NCBI GenBank assembly: GCA_938085045.1
Contig: CALKGI010000098.1
Coordinates: 1-39,787 of the forward strand
Reading direction: 5' to 3'
DNA: 39,787 nt
Source of the DNA: an uncultured Alteromonadaceae bacterium
GTDB lineage: Bacteria; Pseudomonadota; Gammaproteobacteria; Enterobacterales; Alteromonadaceae
Positions 23,284 to 32,227 of this stretch are shown in pieces. The notes beneath the pieces are model-generated. The model did no database searches. It had not been told where the DNA came from and worked only from the letters and a program-made list of their open reading frames with translations. The translations under genes were made by a program, and so were the position numbers. How positions within the stretch are numbered: the first letter of the stretch is position 1; each line of letters starts with the position of its first letter.

Positions 23284-26200
23284 ATGATAAAAATGATTGT
23301 TTTGATCCTTTGCTGCCTGTCCTGTTCATTATTGGCAGCCCCACAACAAAATGTTGTGAGTTCTATAACAAAACAACAAGGGTTACCCAGTAATAGTGTT
23401 CGCGACATATTGTTCGACAGGTCGGGCACTGTATGGTTTGCCACTTTAACTGGGTTGGCTCGTTTTGATGGTACCCGTTTTGAAGTGTTCAAACATCAAA
23501 CCGATGCTAACTCGCCGCCAAGCAGCAATATCTATTCTCTGTTGCAAGACAAACATCAACGAATTTGGTTCTCGACCAATGCCCAGCTAGGTTATTACGA
23601 CCAAAATACTGGCCGTTTTAGCACGCCTGTAATACCACAAGGGCGTTGTAATGAAGCCATAAACCGATTGATAACAGGTCGTGACGGCAATATCTGGGGC
23701 AGTAACGACAGCGGCATGTTGTTTAAATATGACTTGCAAAAACAAACCAGCCAATGCGTTTCGGTGCAGCAGCATTTTGGGCCTAAGCATCATAACGTGG
23801 CCATTTACGGTTTGTCGTACGACAAAAAACGCCATGGTATTTGGTTGGCTACAGCAAAAGGTTTGGGTTTTTTTGACATAAAAAAACAGCAGTCGCACTT
23901 TGTTTTGCAAACCAAAGGTAACGCTGCTTATAGTTTGACAGCGGTTTTTCAAGATTCTCAAGGGCATGTTTGGGGCGGCAGCGTAGCCAAAGGTATTTTT
24001 AGCTATAACCCAACGAATGAAGAGTTTACTTATTATTCGGGTGAACAATATCCGCAGCTTAAAGGGCTCACCATTAGTAATGTCAGCCAAGACATTAATG
24101 GCCGAATTTGGTTGTCGTCAAACGCGCGTGGTGTTTATTACTTAGATAACCAAAACTTTCATCAATTTAACGGTGTAGACCAAACGAATCACCAGCCATT
24201 GCCCCAAACCGTGTTTAAAGTGAAGCACGACCCACAGGGCAATATATGGTTGGCCGCAGTGGGCGGGGTATTTATTGCGCCTGCAACCATCGATAGCATC
24301 AATGTGGTCAATCTGGGCAATGCGGTGGCAGGTAATAAGCAGCGCATGATGATAAGCCTGATGGTAGACAGCACCAACAAGGTGATTGCGGGCACAACCG
24401 AGGGGTTATTTCAGTTTGGCGCTAACCAACCGCTAACTCGGCTAGATGATGCATCGTTGACCGACAACTTCTTTGGTGCCGTTTTTGTTGAAAGCTCTGG
24501 TGACTATTTGGTTTGCAATGCATCTGACCTATTGCGCTACCATCCTCAAGATAAGTCTTTTACCTCACTAGCCAAAGGGCTGGGGGTGCGTTGGTGCACC
24601 GACTACTGGGCGCAAAGCGATGAGTCTTTATGGATTGGCACTCAAGCCATGGGCTTGGTTAAATTCAATGCTGTGACTGGCGAATTTGATTTTATATCAC
24701 GTAAGGCAGGGCAGGCCATCAGCCAATTCAGTAACAGCATAATTGCCGTGCAAAGCGATGGTGCTGGTAAATTGTGGTTAGCCTCTATTGATAATGGTTT
24801 TGCCTCTTTAGATTGGGTTACTGGTGAATTTAAATCTTATCAACACCAAAAAAACCAACCGAACTCATTGCCAGGAAATATGATCACCGACATAGCAATA
24901 GATGACGAGGGTTACCTATGGCTAGCTACTTTTAATGGTTTGAGTCGTTTTGATGCTAAGACGCAAACCTTTAAAAACTTCTCTGTAAAAGATGGGCTGT
25001 CGAGCGAACAGCTCAATAAAATACGTAAAGATACGCAGGGTGATTTATGGATAAGCTCGCAACATGGGCTAAACCTGATGAATCCAAAAACTTTGAAAAT
25101 TCGCCGTTTTTATCAAGCGCATGGTTTAGCCGATGACGAGTTTAACATGGGCCCAGCAGCCAAAGGCCCCGATGGCAAACTCTATTTTGGCGGGATTAAT
25201 GGTATTAGTATTATTGATCCAATTAAACTAAAACAATATCAGCCAAAGCCACGCAATTTTATCAGCGGGTTGTCGGCAAATAATCGTGTTTTACATAATT
25301 TAAAAGGGCTGCCAATGTCGATAAACGACACCCTAACGCGGTTGTCTTTTGACTTTGGCATAACGGCCTATACCAGCTTAACCAACAACCAGTTTCGTTA
25401 TAGATTAAAAGGGTTAGAACAAAACTGGCAACTGGCCGGTAAAACCTCAACCATTGATTACTCTAACTTACCTTATGGCGATTATGTCTTTGAAGTGCAA
25501 GGCAAAACGGCTTCGGGACAATGGATAACACCTTCGGCCATTCAGCGGTTAACGATAGTCACCCCTTGGTATTTGACCCCATTAGCTTTGGCCTGCTACG
25601 CAATGTTGTTGCTTGGCAGTATTGGTTTGCTTGTTTACGGATTCACTCAGGTCGAAAAACGCAAAGCCGAGAAGCAACAACAAAAGTTACAACACACGGT
25701 AGATGTACAAACTGCCAGTTTAAGTCAACAAAATCAAAAGATTAATCATTTACTTGAGCAACAAAAGCGCTTGTTTGTGCAGTTGTCTCACGAGATAAGA
25801 ACGCCTTTAACGCTGATTTTGGCACCGTTTTTACAGCTCGTTAAACCGGGTGCTAAGGCACAAAAACAAGTCGAAAAAGATCAACTACTTGCTGTTGCTC
25901 GTTATAATCAAAACCGCTTAGTGACTATGCTCGACCAACTACTCGATATTGCCCAAAGCGGTGATTTAGCTGACGAAAAAAAGCAGCCTGTGGTGGTAGC
26001 AGACGCTATAAATTGGGTGAGTATGGCAGTGCGGCCTTTGTGTGAACAAAAACAGCAACAATTCGATATCACCCTTGAAGAGGTTGGTTTGGTTAGCGTG
26101 AGCAAAGATGCGATAGAAAAAGTACTGCTGAACTTGCTGGTTAATGCGCATAAATATACGCCTTATGGTGGCCAAATTAAGCTGGTGGCATTGCCGCAAA

Positions 26201-27318
26201 AAATCGCTAACGAGCAATGGGTAGTCATTAAGGTGTCAGACAATGGTATGGGTATAGAGCCCACTCAACAAAGTCGTATTTTTGAGTGCTTTGAACGCTT
26301 GCCCAGCACCGACAGTTTACCAGGCGTTGGGGTAGGCCTGGCGCTAGCCAAGCAACTAGTAGAAGCAAACGATGGCAAAATAACATTGGTTAGCGAGCCG
26401 GGTAAAGGCAGCTGCTTTAGCGTTTACTTTCGTTGTGATGAGACTTTAACTGGTGGAAAATACTGCGCGCCCAGCGACACGATTAAAACAATTAGCGTTT
26501 TAGGGGCTGTTGATTCTATTGATAAAAATAGTAGCGATGAGGTCGAACAAAATGATGAGCAAATACCTACCGTATTAATTGTTGAAGATCACCCACAAAT
26601 GCAAGACTACCTAAAAGACTGCTTAACCCCAGATTATCGAATATTGCTTGAAGGCGATGGTCAAACAGGATTGGCGTGCGCGATTGAACAGGTGCCAGAC
26701 ATCATCATCAGCGACATAATGATGCCCGTGATGGATGGCTTTGAATTGCTCAGTGCAATAAAAAAACATCCCAATACTAGCCACATTCCGGTGATCTTAC
26801 TAACAGCTCAAAGCGACCCTCAAAGTCGATTAACAGGTTTGGCAAGACGCGCCGACGACTACATTAATAAACCATTTAACGAGCATGAATTGCGTTTAAA
26901 GCTGCAAAACTTGTTGCACCTTCGCACCATGTGGCATCGCAGTTTTGCCTTACAACACAACAATATACCCGTTGAAACTGAGCCTACGGTTATGTCGTTA
27001 AATCCAGTTCAGCAAAAGATTATCGACCAACTGAATTTGGTGTGCGAACAGCACTACCAAAACGGCGAATTTGGTATTGACGACCTTGCCGAGCACATGA
27101 ATATGGGCAAACGCCAATTGCAACGAAAAATCAAAGCACTGTCGGGGTTAAGCCCTATTACGATATTAAATGACATGCGTTTAAACAAAGCCCGGGCGGG
27201 CATAGAGCGGGGCGAGCAAATCACTCAGGTGGCGTATAGCTGCGGATTTAACAGCTATGATTATTTCTCGCGGGTGTTTAAAGATAAGTTTGGCCAGTCG
27301 CCTAAGTTTTATCAGTAA
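23284..27318 (+). CDS. Hybrid two-component system regulator (propeller sensor-kinase-receiver-AraC), copy A
   Basis: 1344 residues, the HTCS layout in one chain. A signal sequence (1 to about 18) exports about 14 two-component-propeller blades (about 25-690; motifs such as GTVWFATLTGLARFD, GNIWGSNDSG, GYLWLATFNGLSRFD). A Y_Y_Y domain follows (FRYRLKGLEQNWQ, YSNLPYGDYVFEV) and then a transmembrane helix (about 763-785). In the cytoplasm: HisKA with His 836 (QLSHEIRTPLT), HATPase (NLLVNAHKYTP, DNGMGIEP, GVGVGLALAKQ), receiver with Asp 1144 (SDIMMPVMDG) and Lys in YINKPF, and an AraC-type helix-turn-helix (about 1240-1344, ITQVAYSCGFNSYDYFSRVFK). Such proteins usually sense a sugar in the periplasm and switch on nearby genes. 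The likely target is the divergent lectin-like gene. The stop is 18 bp from the convergent AAA/nuclease gene. Confidence 0.95.
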   Translation: MIKMIVLILCCLSCSLLAAPQQNVVSSITKQQGLPSNSVRDILFDRSGTVWFATLTGLARFDGTRFEVFKHQTDANSPPSSNIYSLLQDKHQRIWFSTNAQLGYYDQNTGRFSTPVIPQGRCNEAINRLITGRDGNIWGSNDSGMLFKYDLQKQTSQCVSVQQHFGPKHHNVAIYGLSYDKKRHGIWLATAKGLGFFDIKKQQSHFVLQTKGNAAYSLTAVFQDSQGHVWGGSVAKGIFSYNPTNEEFTYYSGEQYPQLKGLTISNVSQDINGRIWLSSNARGVYYLDNQNFHQFNGVDQTNHQPLPQTVFKVKHDPQGNIWLAAVGGVFIAPATIDSINVVNLGNAVAGNKQRMMISLMVDSTNKVIAGTTEGLFQFGANQPLTRLDDASLTDNFFGAVFVESSGDYLVCNASDLLRYHPQDKSFTSLAKGLGVRWCTDYWAQSDESLWIGTQAMGLVKFNAVTGEFDFISRKAGQAISQFSNSIIAVQSDGAGKLWLASIDNGFASLDWVTGEFKSYQHQKNQPNSLPGNMITDIAIDDEGYLWLATFNGLSRFDAKTQTFKNFSVKDGLSSEQLNKIRKDTQGDLWISSQHGLNLMNPKTLKIRRFYQAHGLADDEFNMGPAAKGPDGKLYFGGINGISIIDPIKLKQYQPKPRNFISGLSANNRVLHNLKGLPMSINDTLTRLSFDFGITAYTSLTNNQFRYRLKGLEQNWQLAGKTSTIDYSNLPYGDYVFEVQGKTASGQWITPSAIQRLTIVTPWYLTPLALACYAMLLLGSIGLLVYGFTQVEKRKAEKQQQKLQHTVDVQTASLSQQNQKINHLLEQQKRLFVQLSHEIRTPLTLILAPFLQLVKPGAKAQKQVEKDQLLAVARYNQNRLVTMLDQLLDIAQSGDLADEKKQPVVVADAINWVSMAVRPLCEQKQQQFDITLEEVGLVSVSKDAIEKVLLNLLVNAHKYTPYGGQIKLVALPQKIANEQWVVIKVSDNGMGIEPTQQSRIFECFERLPSTDSLPGVGVGLALAKQLVEANDGKITLVSEPGKGSCFSVYFRCDETLTGGKYCAPSDTIKTISVLGAVDSIDKNSSDEVEQNDEQIPTVLIVEDHPQMQDYLKDCLTPDYRILLEGDGQTGLACAIEQVPDIIISDIMMPVMDGFELLSAIKKHPNTSHIPVILLTAQSDPQSRLTGLARRADDYINKPFNEHELRLKLQNLLHLRTMWHRSFALQHNNIPVETEPTVMSLNPVQQKIIDQLNLVCEQHYQNGEFGIDDLAEHMNMGKRQLQRKIKALSGLSPITILNDMRLNKARAGIERGEQITQVAYSCGFNSYDYFSRVFKDKFGQSPKFYQ

Positions 27319-27336
27319 AATGCCTGTTACAAGCCT

Positions 27337-28887
27337 TTAAAGCTTTTGCGCAACAGTGCCGCCAATATTGCGAATTTTGTGATCAAATTCTACGCCCAAT
27401 AAAACAATCTCTTTATTGCTGCCTTGGTATTTTTGAGCGTATTGTTTGTCGTGAATTTGCTGTAAAGCGGCTTCTTTGGTGTCGTTTAACTTAAACTCAA
27501 TAATATAAATAGTGTCTTGTGTTTGCAACACACAGTCTATTCTACCGATGTTTGTTCGTACCTCAGCTTCAATCTCAAAGCCCATTAAGGTGAAAATGGC
27601 ATAAAACAGTGCGTGATAGTGTTTTTCGAGGTTAACATCTAAGTCGTACGGAATATTGGCGAAAAATCGTTTAAGCGTTTCAAAAAAGTCATCTAATCTA
27701 CCAGCATTTAAATGCTCGGTGAGCGTAACCATGAAATTCTGCCCCACCCCACTTTTAATACAACTATAACGGTCTACCACCGAGTCAAAAAAGGACTTTT
27801 TCACTTCATAATTAGGAAAGTCCAGCGTATAAAGTGGGTCGTTATAAGCTTTGATGGTCAGGTAACCGGTTTGTACAAATACCGATAAAATATTGATGTC
27901 TTGTGGATCAGAAGCGGCAAAGGCGTTGTCGCCAATGGCAAACTCGGTTAAGTCTTTTAAATCGAATTGTTGTTGTTGCAGTAGGTTCAATAGAAATGCG
28001 GGGGTACCTGTGTCGTACCAGTAGTTTATAAATTCTTGGTTAAGAAAAAGCGATAACAATGAAAAAGGGTTATATACCCCAATGGCGCGATGATGGAATT
28101 GATAGCCGTTATACCAATGTTTAATTTTGCCTAAGATAGCGGGCTTATCCATATCCTCTAGTTTGGCCAATTCGGTGATGCCGGCAGAGAAATTGTCTTC
28201 AAGTTCTTGCCCGGTGATGCCGCAAAGGGTGGCATATTGCCTGCTCATTGAAATATCGCGTAGGCTGTTCATACCACTAAATACAGATACCTTAGCAAAC
28301 TTAGAAACCCCAGTGATAAACACAAACCTAAGGTGTTCATCGAGTGGTTTGATCACACCATAAAAAGCGGCGATAACCTGCTTTATTTCAGTCAATACAG
28401 GCTTATTGAAGTTATTAAGAATGGGTTTGTCGTATTCATCAACCAATAACACCACTTTTTGTTGGTATTTAAGGTGTAGTTTTACAATTAATTCATCGAA
28501 TCTTTGGGTGTATGTGTCTTCAGTTAGTTCAATTTGATGGTCTTTGGCAATTCGAGTTATTGCTGAATTGATATAATCGCGCAAACTGTCGGCGGTGGCG
28601 AATTCGTTTTTCGAAAATTCGAGTTTAACCACAGGATAAGCCGCAAAATCATAGTCGGTATTAGCAATAGCCAGATTGTCGAATAATGCTTTTTGCCCCA
28701 AAAATAGTGCTTCAAAGGTCGAGATTAATAGCGATTTGCCAAATCGGCGCGGACGGGAGAAAAAATAAACTTCTCCTTGTTGGATAAGGTCATAAACAAG
28801 CGCGGTTTTATCAACATACAAATAATTCTTTTCGCGAATTTTTGAAAATGTTTGAATACCAAGAGGATATTTCAGCGCGAGGCTCAT
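27337..28887 (-). CDS. AAA-ATPase-like protein with PD-(D/E)XK nuclease-type domain (DUF1703 group)
   Basis: 516 residues from the chosen ATG (MSLALKYPLGIQTFSKI), which fits the conserved start of this family; an in-frame ATG at 29010 would add 41 residues unlike the family. N-terminal AAA-ATPase-like domain with the family's Walker A variant SRPRRFGKSLL and Walker B VVLLVDEYDKPI. The C-terminal PD-(D/E)XK-type domain shows RIDCVLQ, then IIEFKLN with the E-x-K pair. The family is widespread, often multicopy and patchy, with no agreed function; proposed roles involve nucleic acid handling or defence. It sits between the two lectin/regulator modules, convergent with the first regulator (18 bp) and divergent from the dihaem protein. 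No strong Shine-Dalgarno is seen at either start. Confidence 0.87.
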   Translation of the reverse strand: MSLALKYPLGIQTFSKIREKNYLYVDKTALVYDLIQQGEVYFFSRPRRFGKSLLISTFEALFLGQKALFDNLAIANTDYDFAAYPVVKLEFSKNEFATADSLRDYINSAITRIAKDHQIELTEDTYTQRFDELIVKLHLKYQQKVVLLVDEYDKPILNNFNKPVLTEIKQVIAAFYGVIKPLDEHLRFVFITGVSKFAKVSVFSGMNSLRDISMSRQYATLCGITGQELEDNFSAGITELAKLEDMDKPAILGKIKHWYNGYQFHHRAIGVYNPFSLLSLFLNQEFINYWYDTGTPAFLLNLLQQQQFDLKDLTEFAIGDNAFAASDPQDINILSVFVQTGYLTIKAYNDPLYTLDFPNYEVKKSFFDSVVDRYSCIKSGVGQNFMVTLTEHLNAGRLDDFFETLKRFFANIPYDLDVNLEKHYHALFYAIFTLMGFEIEAEVRTNIGRIDCVLQTQDTIYIIEFKLNDTKEAALQQIHDKQYAQKYQGSNKEIVLLGVEFDHKIRNIGGTVAQKL

Positions 28888-29104
28888 GTGTGGTCCGGCA
28901 GTGGTTAAGTTGGCTGTGCTGGCAGTATAAATCTGCCACCTTTCATTGGCAAGCGTCAGGTTATTAGGGGGGTTGTTTGTTGGAAGCTTTCCCCAACCCG
29001 TAACACACATTTACAATTCAGTAACATTTACAACAAACATTCTTGTCACCCATTAAGTACAATCCTGCCCCTATTTAAAACTAACCCTAAAAGTAGGAAT
29101 TAAT

Positions 29105-31630
29105 ATGAATAAGTGGCTTTCACTAACGATACTCGGATTATCGTTAAGCAGTGCCAATGCCTTTGCTAAGGTCAGCGGCGAGTCGCCAACAGGCCTACCC
29201 GTTGTTGAAGCGCAGCCAATGAGTGACCCATCAATACCTCGTCAAGAAAAACTACCCAATGCAGATGATGATGCCCAAAAAGTGATGTTAATGCATGGCG
29301 AGTTAATGCTCGACAAAGCCACCGAAAATCTTGCTGTAGTGGCTGGGGGTAATTACACCTATCTTGAAAATTACAGTACTGATGTAGACGGCGCAGAGAA
29401 TTATTATGCACAGGTGGACCCCGGCACACATGCTCAATTGTCGGCCGGACTGACCTTTACACTAGCAAACAAAATCAGAGTAACCGGATACAGCTCGCTT
29501 AGCGCAATACAAAGCGACTTTAAACCGGGTATGCAAATACGCTTGAGTTATGTCGACGGTAGCGGCAAGTCGGTTAGTGAATATCGGACTATGTCAAAAC
29601 TGCCAACGCTTGAAGGCGGCCAGTATTTTATTCATTTTGATTATGGCTTTAGCGACACTTTTAAAGATAACTATACCGACTGGCGGCGTGTAGGCCACAA
29701 GTACAATCTAGACTTGTGGAAAACAGCCAACAGCATGACTGAATCGAACAGCACTATCACCGCTTATTCTAACGATGCTGACTTGGGTTTTGGTCGGCGT
29801 ATGATGGCCAAAAGAAATGGTGATGAGGCAGCATTTTCGGTGGGTAATTATACTACCGCCAACAATGCGAATAACGGCGGAACGCCGCTGGCGACAGTAA
29901 CCATGGAATACAGCAGAATTGATGGACAAGGTAGCCGGCAGACCCAGTTTTACGTATTTGACGATACAGGTCGTCGTATTATTAACATTGATTTAGATGG
30001 CAACGGTGTAAAGCAAATTCCGCATTTGTGCTACAACTGCCACGACACCAATTTTATTCCTTTTGATTTAGATTCGCTGGGTTACCCAGATGCAAACTCG
30101 CGAGATGACCAACAAAGCGAATTTAAAATCTTAAATGAAATTGTTCGCGACACCAACACAACAGCCCGTGCCACCGAGTTAATTGGTTTGTGGTATGCCA
30201 ACAGCAACACGCAACAATCAGAGGTTATTCCGACCGAATGGGCTAAAGACCCCGCTGTTTACAACAATGTATTGAAACCTTATTGCCGTTCTTGTCATTT
30301 GACTCTGAACAACCCGGGCCCAATGGACAATGCAAACTTTATGGATTACCAAGAGGGTTACATTAGCCTGTTTTGTAATGAAGGTTATACCATGCCTCAC
30401 GCCAAGGTAACCCACGAAGCGTTAATGAATGACAACTTGGCTTTAAGCACGTTAACTAACCGCTTTAAAACCCCTATTGAGTGCTGGGAAGGTACGCCAA
30501 CGCTAAGTGACTTTAGCCATAGCGGAACTATTGATATGACATATGCTGGTATTCAGGTCACTACTCGTCAAATCAAATCAGATGTACCCGTTGAACGAAT
30601 TGAACTACAGCTGGTGCGCAAAAGCGATAGCCAATGTCTGAACTTCGATAATGGACAAGTTATCGCTCATCAAAACAACGAAGCATGCTGGGGCGAAGAG
30701 TCGTTTGGACATGTATCATTCTTGCCCAGTTACACCTACGTAAACAGCTGGCATTACAATGCGTCTACGCATTTTAAAACATGGCTAGCGGGTGAATATG
30801 AGGTTCATGCACGTGCTTGGGGCGTTGAAGGGCAGTTGTCTAAAACAACCTCTGGCAGTTTTGTTATAACCAGACCAACGCCGACGGTAAGCAATTTCAC
30901 CATTAGCGAACCCACTTTTAATAAAGCCGATGACAGCAACGTTTCGTACACCTACAACCTTGATGCCAACCAATCTTTCACTAAATTTGAACGGGCGATA
31001 AAACGTAACAGCGATGGTGCGTGGATATCACTGCCTTCAAGCGGTACTACAAGCTATTCAAACCGCTGGTCGACTTGGTCGGTATTAAACTTAAATACAT
31101 CATCGAGCAGTAACAAATACAGCTATAACGGCGTGATTAACGCACACCTTAGCTACGCCGATTGGCAAGACGGAACTTACACTCTTTATACTCGCGCGCA
31201 AAATGCCGATGGTGTTTGGTCTGCCGACACTAAGTTGTATTTTTACATAGTTAACCAGCCAATGCCGCCATCAATAAACGGTTGGTCAGTAAACCCATCG
31301 ACTTGGTATAAAACCAGCAACAGCAATGTAAACTTCAGCTACAGCTTAACGACCGACCAAACACTGGTGCGTTTTGAACGTAAAATTGTAAAAAATGGCC
31401 GCTGCATTAACCCAGCAAACGGACAGTCGGGCAGCTGCTGGCACGACTACACGGCACTGAATCAAACGGGTTCAAATTCATCAAATGTGTATGACGGCGT
31501 ATCGGGTTCGCTAAACCCAAGCACGGCGTATGCTGGTTGGGACTTAGGTTCTTACTATATTTATGTGCGTGGTTATAACGCTGCTGGGCAAATGTCTAAT
31601 CAGCGGTATTTGTATTTTAGGTTGAGGTAG
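29105..31630 (+). CDS. Secreted dihaem-cytochrome-like protein with Ig-like C-terminal repeats
   Basis: 841 residues. Signal peptide 1-21 (ending ANAFA), ribosome-binding site agga nine bases before the ATG. Residues about 30-300 match nothing I recognise. Two c-type haem motifs follow: C309-Y-N-C312-H313 and C394-R-S-C397-H398, the second followed by LTLNNPGPMDNANFMDY, which resembles cytochrome-c-like domains of large secreted proteins. The last 370 residues appear to hold three beta-sandwich repeats (FTISEPTFNKADDSNVSYTY at about 602; INGWSVNPSTWYKTSNSNVN at about 722; each ending in a YxxYxRAxNxxG type strand such as YIYVRGYNAAGQ). It may be an exported redox or adhesion protein. It lies between two lectin modules, so joint use at the cell surface is an inference only. 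Confidence 0.72.
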   Translation: MNKWLSLTILGLSLSSANAFAKVSGESPTGLPVVEAQPMSDPSIPRQEKLPNADDDAQKVMLMHGELMLDKATENLAVVAGGNYTYLENYSTDVDGAENYYAQVDPGTHAQLSAGLTFTLANKIRVTGYSSLSAIQSDFKPGMQIRLSYVDGSGKSVSEYRTMSKLPTLEGGQYFIHFDYGFSDTFKDNYTDWRRVGHKYNLDLWKTANSMTESNSTITAYSNDADLGFGRRMMAKRNGDEAAFSVGNYTTANNANNGGTPLATVTMEYSRIDGQGSRQTQFYVFDDTGRRIINIDLDGNGVKQIPHLCYNCHDTNFIPFDLDSLGYPDANSRDDQQSEFKILNEIVRDTNTTARATELIGLWYANSNTQQSEVIPTEWAKDPAVYNNVLKPYCRSCHLTLNNPGPMDNANFMDYQEGYISLFCNEGYTMPHAKVTHEALMNDNLALSTLTNRFKTPIECWEGTPTLSDFSHSGTIDMTYAGIQVTTRQIKSDVPVERIELQLVRKSDSQCLNFDNGQVIAHQNNEACWGEESFGHVSFLPSYTYVNSWHYNASTHFKTWLAGEYEVHARAWGVEGQLSKTTSGSFVITRPTPTVSNFTISEPTFNKADDSNVSYTYNLDANQSFTKFERAIKRNSDGAWISLPSSGTTSYSNRWSTWSVLNLNTSSSSNKYSYNGVINAHLSYADWQDGTYTLYTRAQNADGVWSADTKLYFYIVNQPMPPSINGWSVNPSTWYKTSNSNVNFSYSLTTDQTLVRFERKIVKNGRCINPANGQSGSCWHDYTALNQTGSNSSNVYDGVSGSLNPSTAYAGWDLGSYYIYVRGYNAAGQMSNQRYLYFRLR

Positions 31631-31764
31631 AACGATGGCGGTGAACAAAACCTGACAAGGGCATCGTAGGGTCAAAGACAATGTACTCCTCGACAACAGC
31701 TCCGTTGATCTATCTGCATCCATCCATGGATTTGTGCATTGTCATCTTACCAGCCATCCATGGG

Positions 31765-31786
31765 TGGCAATCCCCTGTGATTGCCC
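31765..31786 (-). repeat. Hairpin repeat, copy 6
   Basis: On the minus strand: gggcaatc, loop acaggg, gattgcc. Seven base pairs are intact and only the outermost pair is lost. The arms equal those of copy 5 and the loop differs by one base. Confidence 0.6.
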
Positions 31787-31828
31787 TTGGTTGGGTTAAC
31801 CTGTTGAACATTTACATTATGCATAGAC

Positions 31829-31850
31829 GGGCAAGCACAGGGGCATGGCC
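31829..31850 (+). repeat. Hairpin repeat, copy 7 (imperfect)
   Basis: gggcaagc, loop acaggg, then gcatggcc. The layout is the same as copy 6, but two stem positions no longer pair. It lies 43 bp from copy 6 in opposite orientation. Confidence 0.5.
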
Positions 31851-32161
31851 CCTACGTTGCCCTTTTATTTGGTTTTTGTAATGTCAAAACAATCTTTAAC
31901 CGAGCCGCTCCATAACAAACAGGATTTCGGCGGCATCGTCATAATCAAAATCAGCCTTGTTAGTCTTCATCTACAAAAGCTGGATGTTATGCAAGGTCAG
32001 GTCCGAACTGTAGACTAAGTTGAACGATAGAGAAATATTCTTTTTGTCATGATAGCTGTCGTACTGCTTTTCAATAGTTATCTATATCATAGCCAACAAT
32101 AACGGCATATTAACCTCGCCTGTAAAATAAAACGAACCAGCATATTTAACTTTAACATGAT

Positions 32162-32198
32162 AAAACACCAACAGCGCCAATGGCTCTGTTGGTGTTTT
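32162..32198. terminator. Strong hairpin with T-tracts, probable terminator of the module B lectin gene
   Basis: The arms aaaacaccaacag and ctgttggtgtttt give a 13-bp perfect stem with an 11-base loop. T-runs lie on both sides, so it can act on either strand. It is 30 bp past the stop of the minus-strand lectin-like gene, which makes that gene its likely client. Confidence 0.8.
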
Positions 32199-32227
32199 TG
32201 TCGTACGTCATTTATCTGTGTTTTACT

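Larger units (their letters stand above)
31631..32227. other. Long intergenic region with repeats between dihaem gene and module B
   Basis: About 600 bases with no supportable gene. It holds two hairpin repeats (31765-31786 and 31829-31850), a stretch at about 31690-31765 with the near-duplicate words ccatccatgg and ccatccatggg, and the strong hairpin at 32162-32198. A 45-codon ORF at 31881-32018 has no ribosome-binding site and is not called. Confidence 0.55.

Noticed and set aside
23587-24090. 167-codon minus-strand frame inside the first regulator
   Set aside because: Antisense shadow of the propeller region, without a ribosome-binding site or recognisable domain.
31881-32018. 45-codon ORF starting ATGTCAAAACAA after the dihaem gene
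   Set aside because: No Shine-Dalgarno, no recognisable motif, and it lies in a repeat-rich spacer. It is too short to support.
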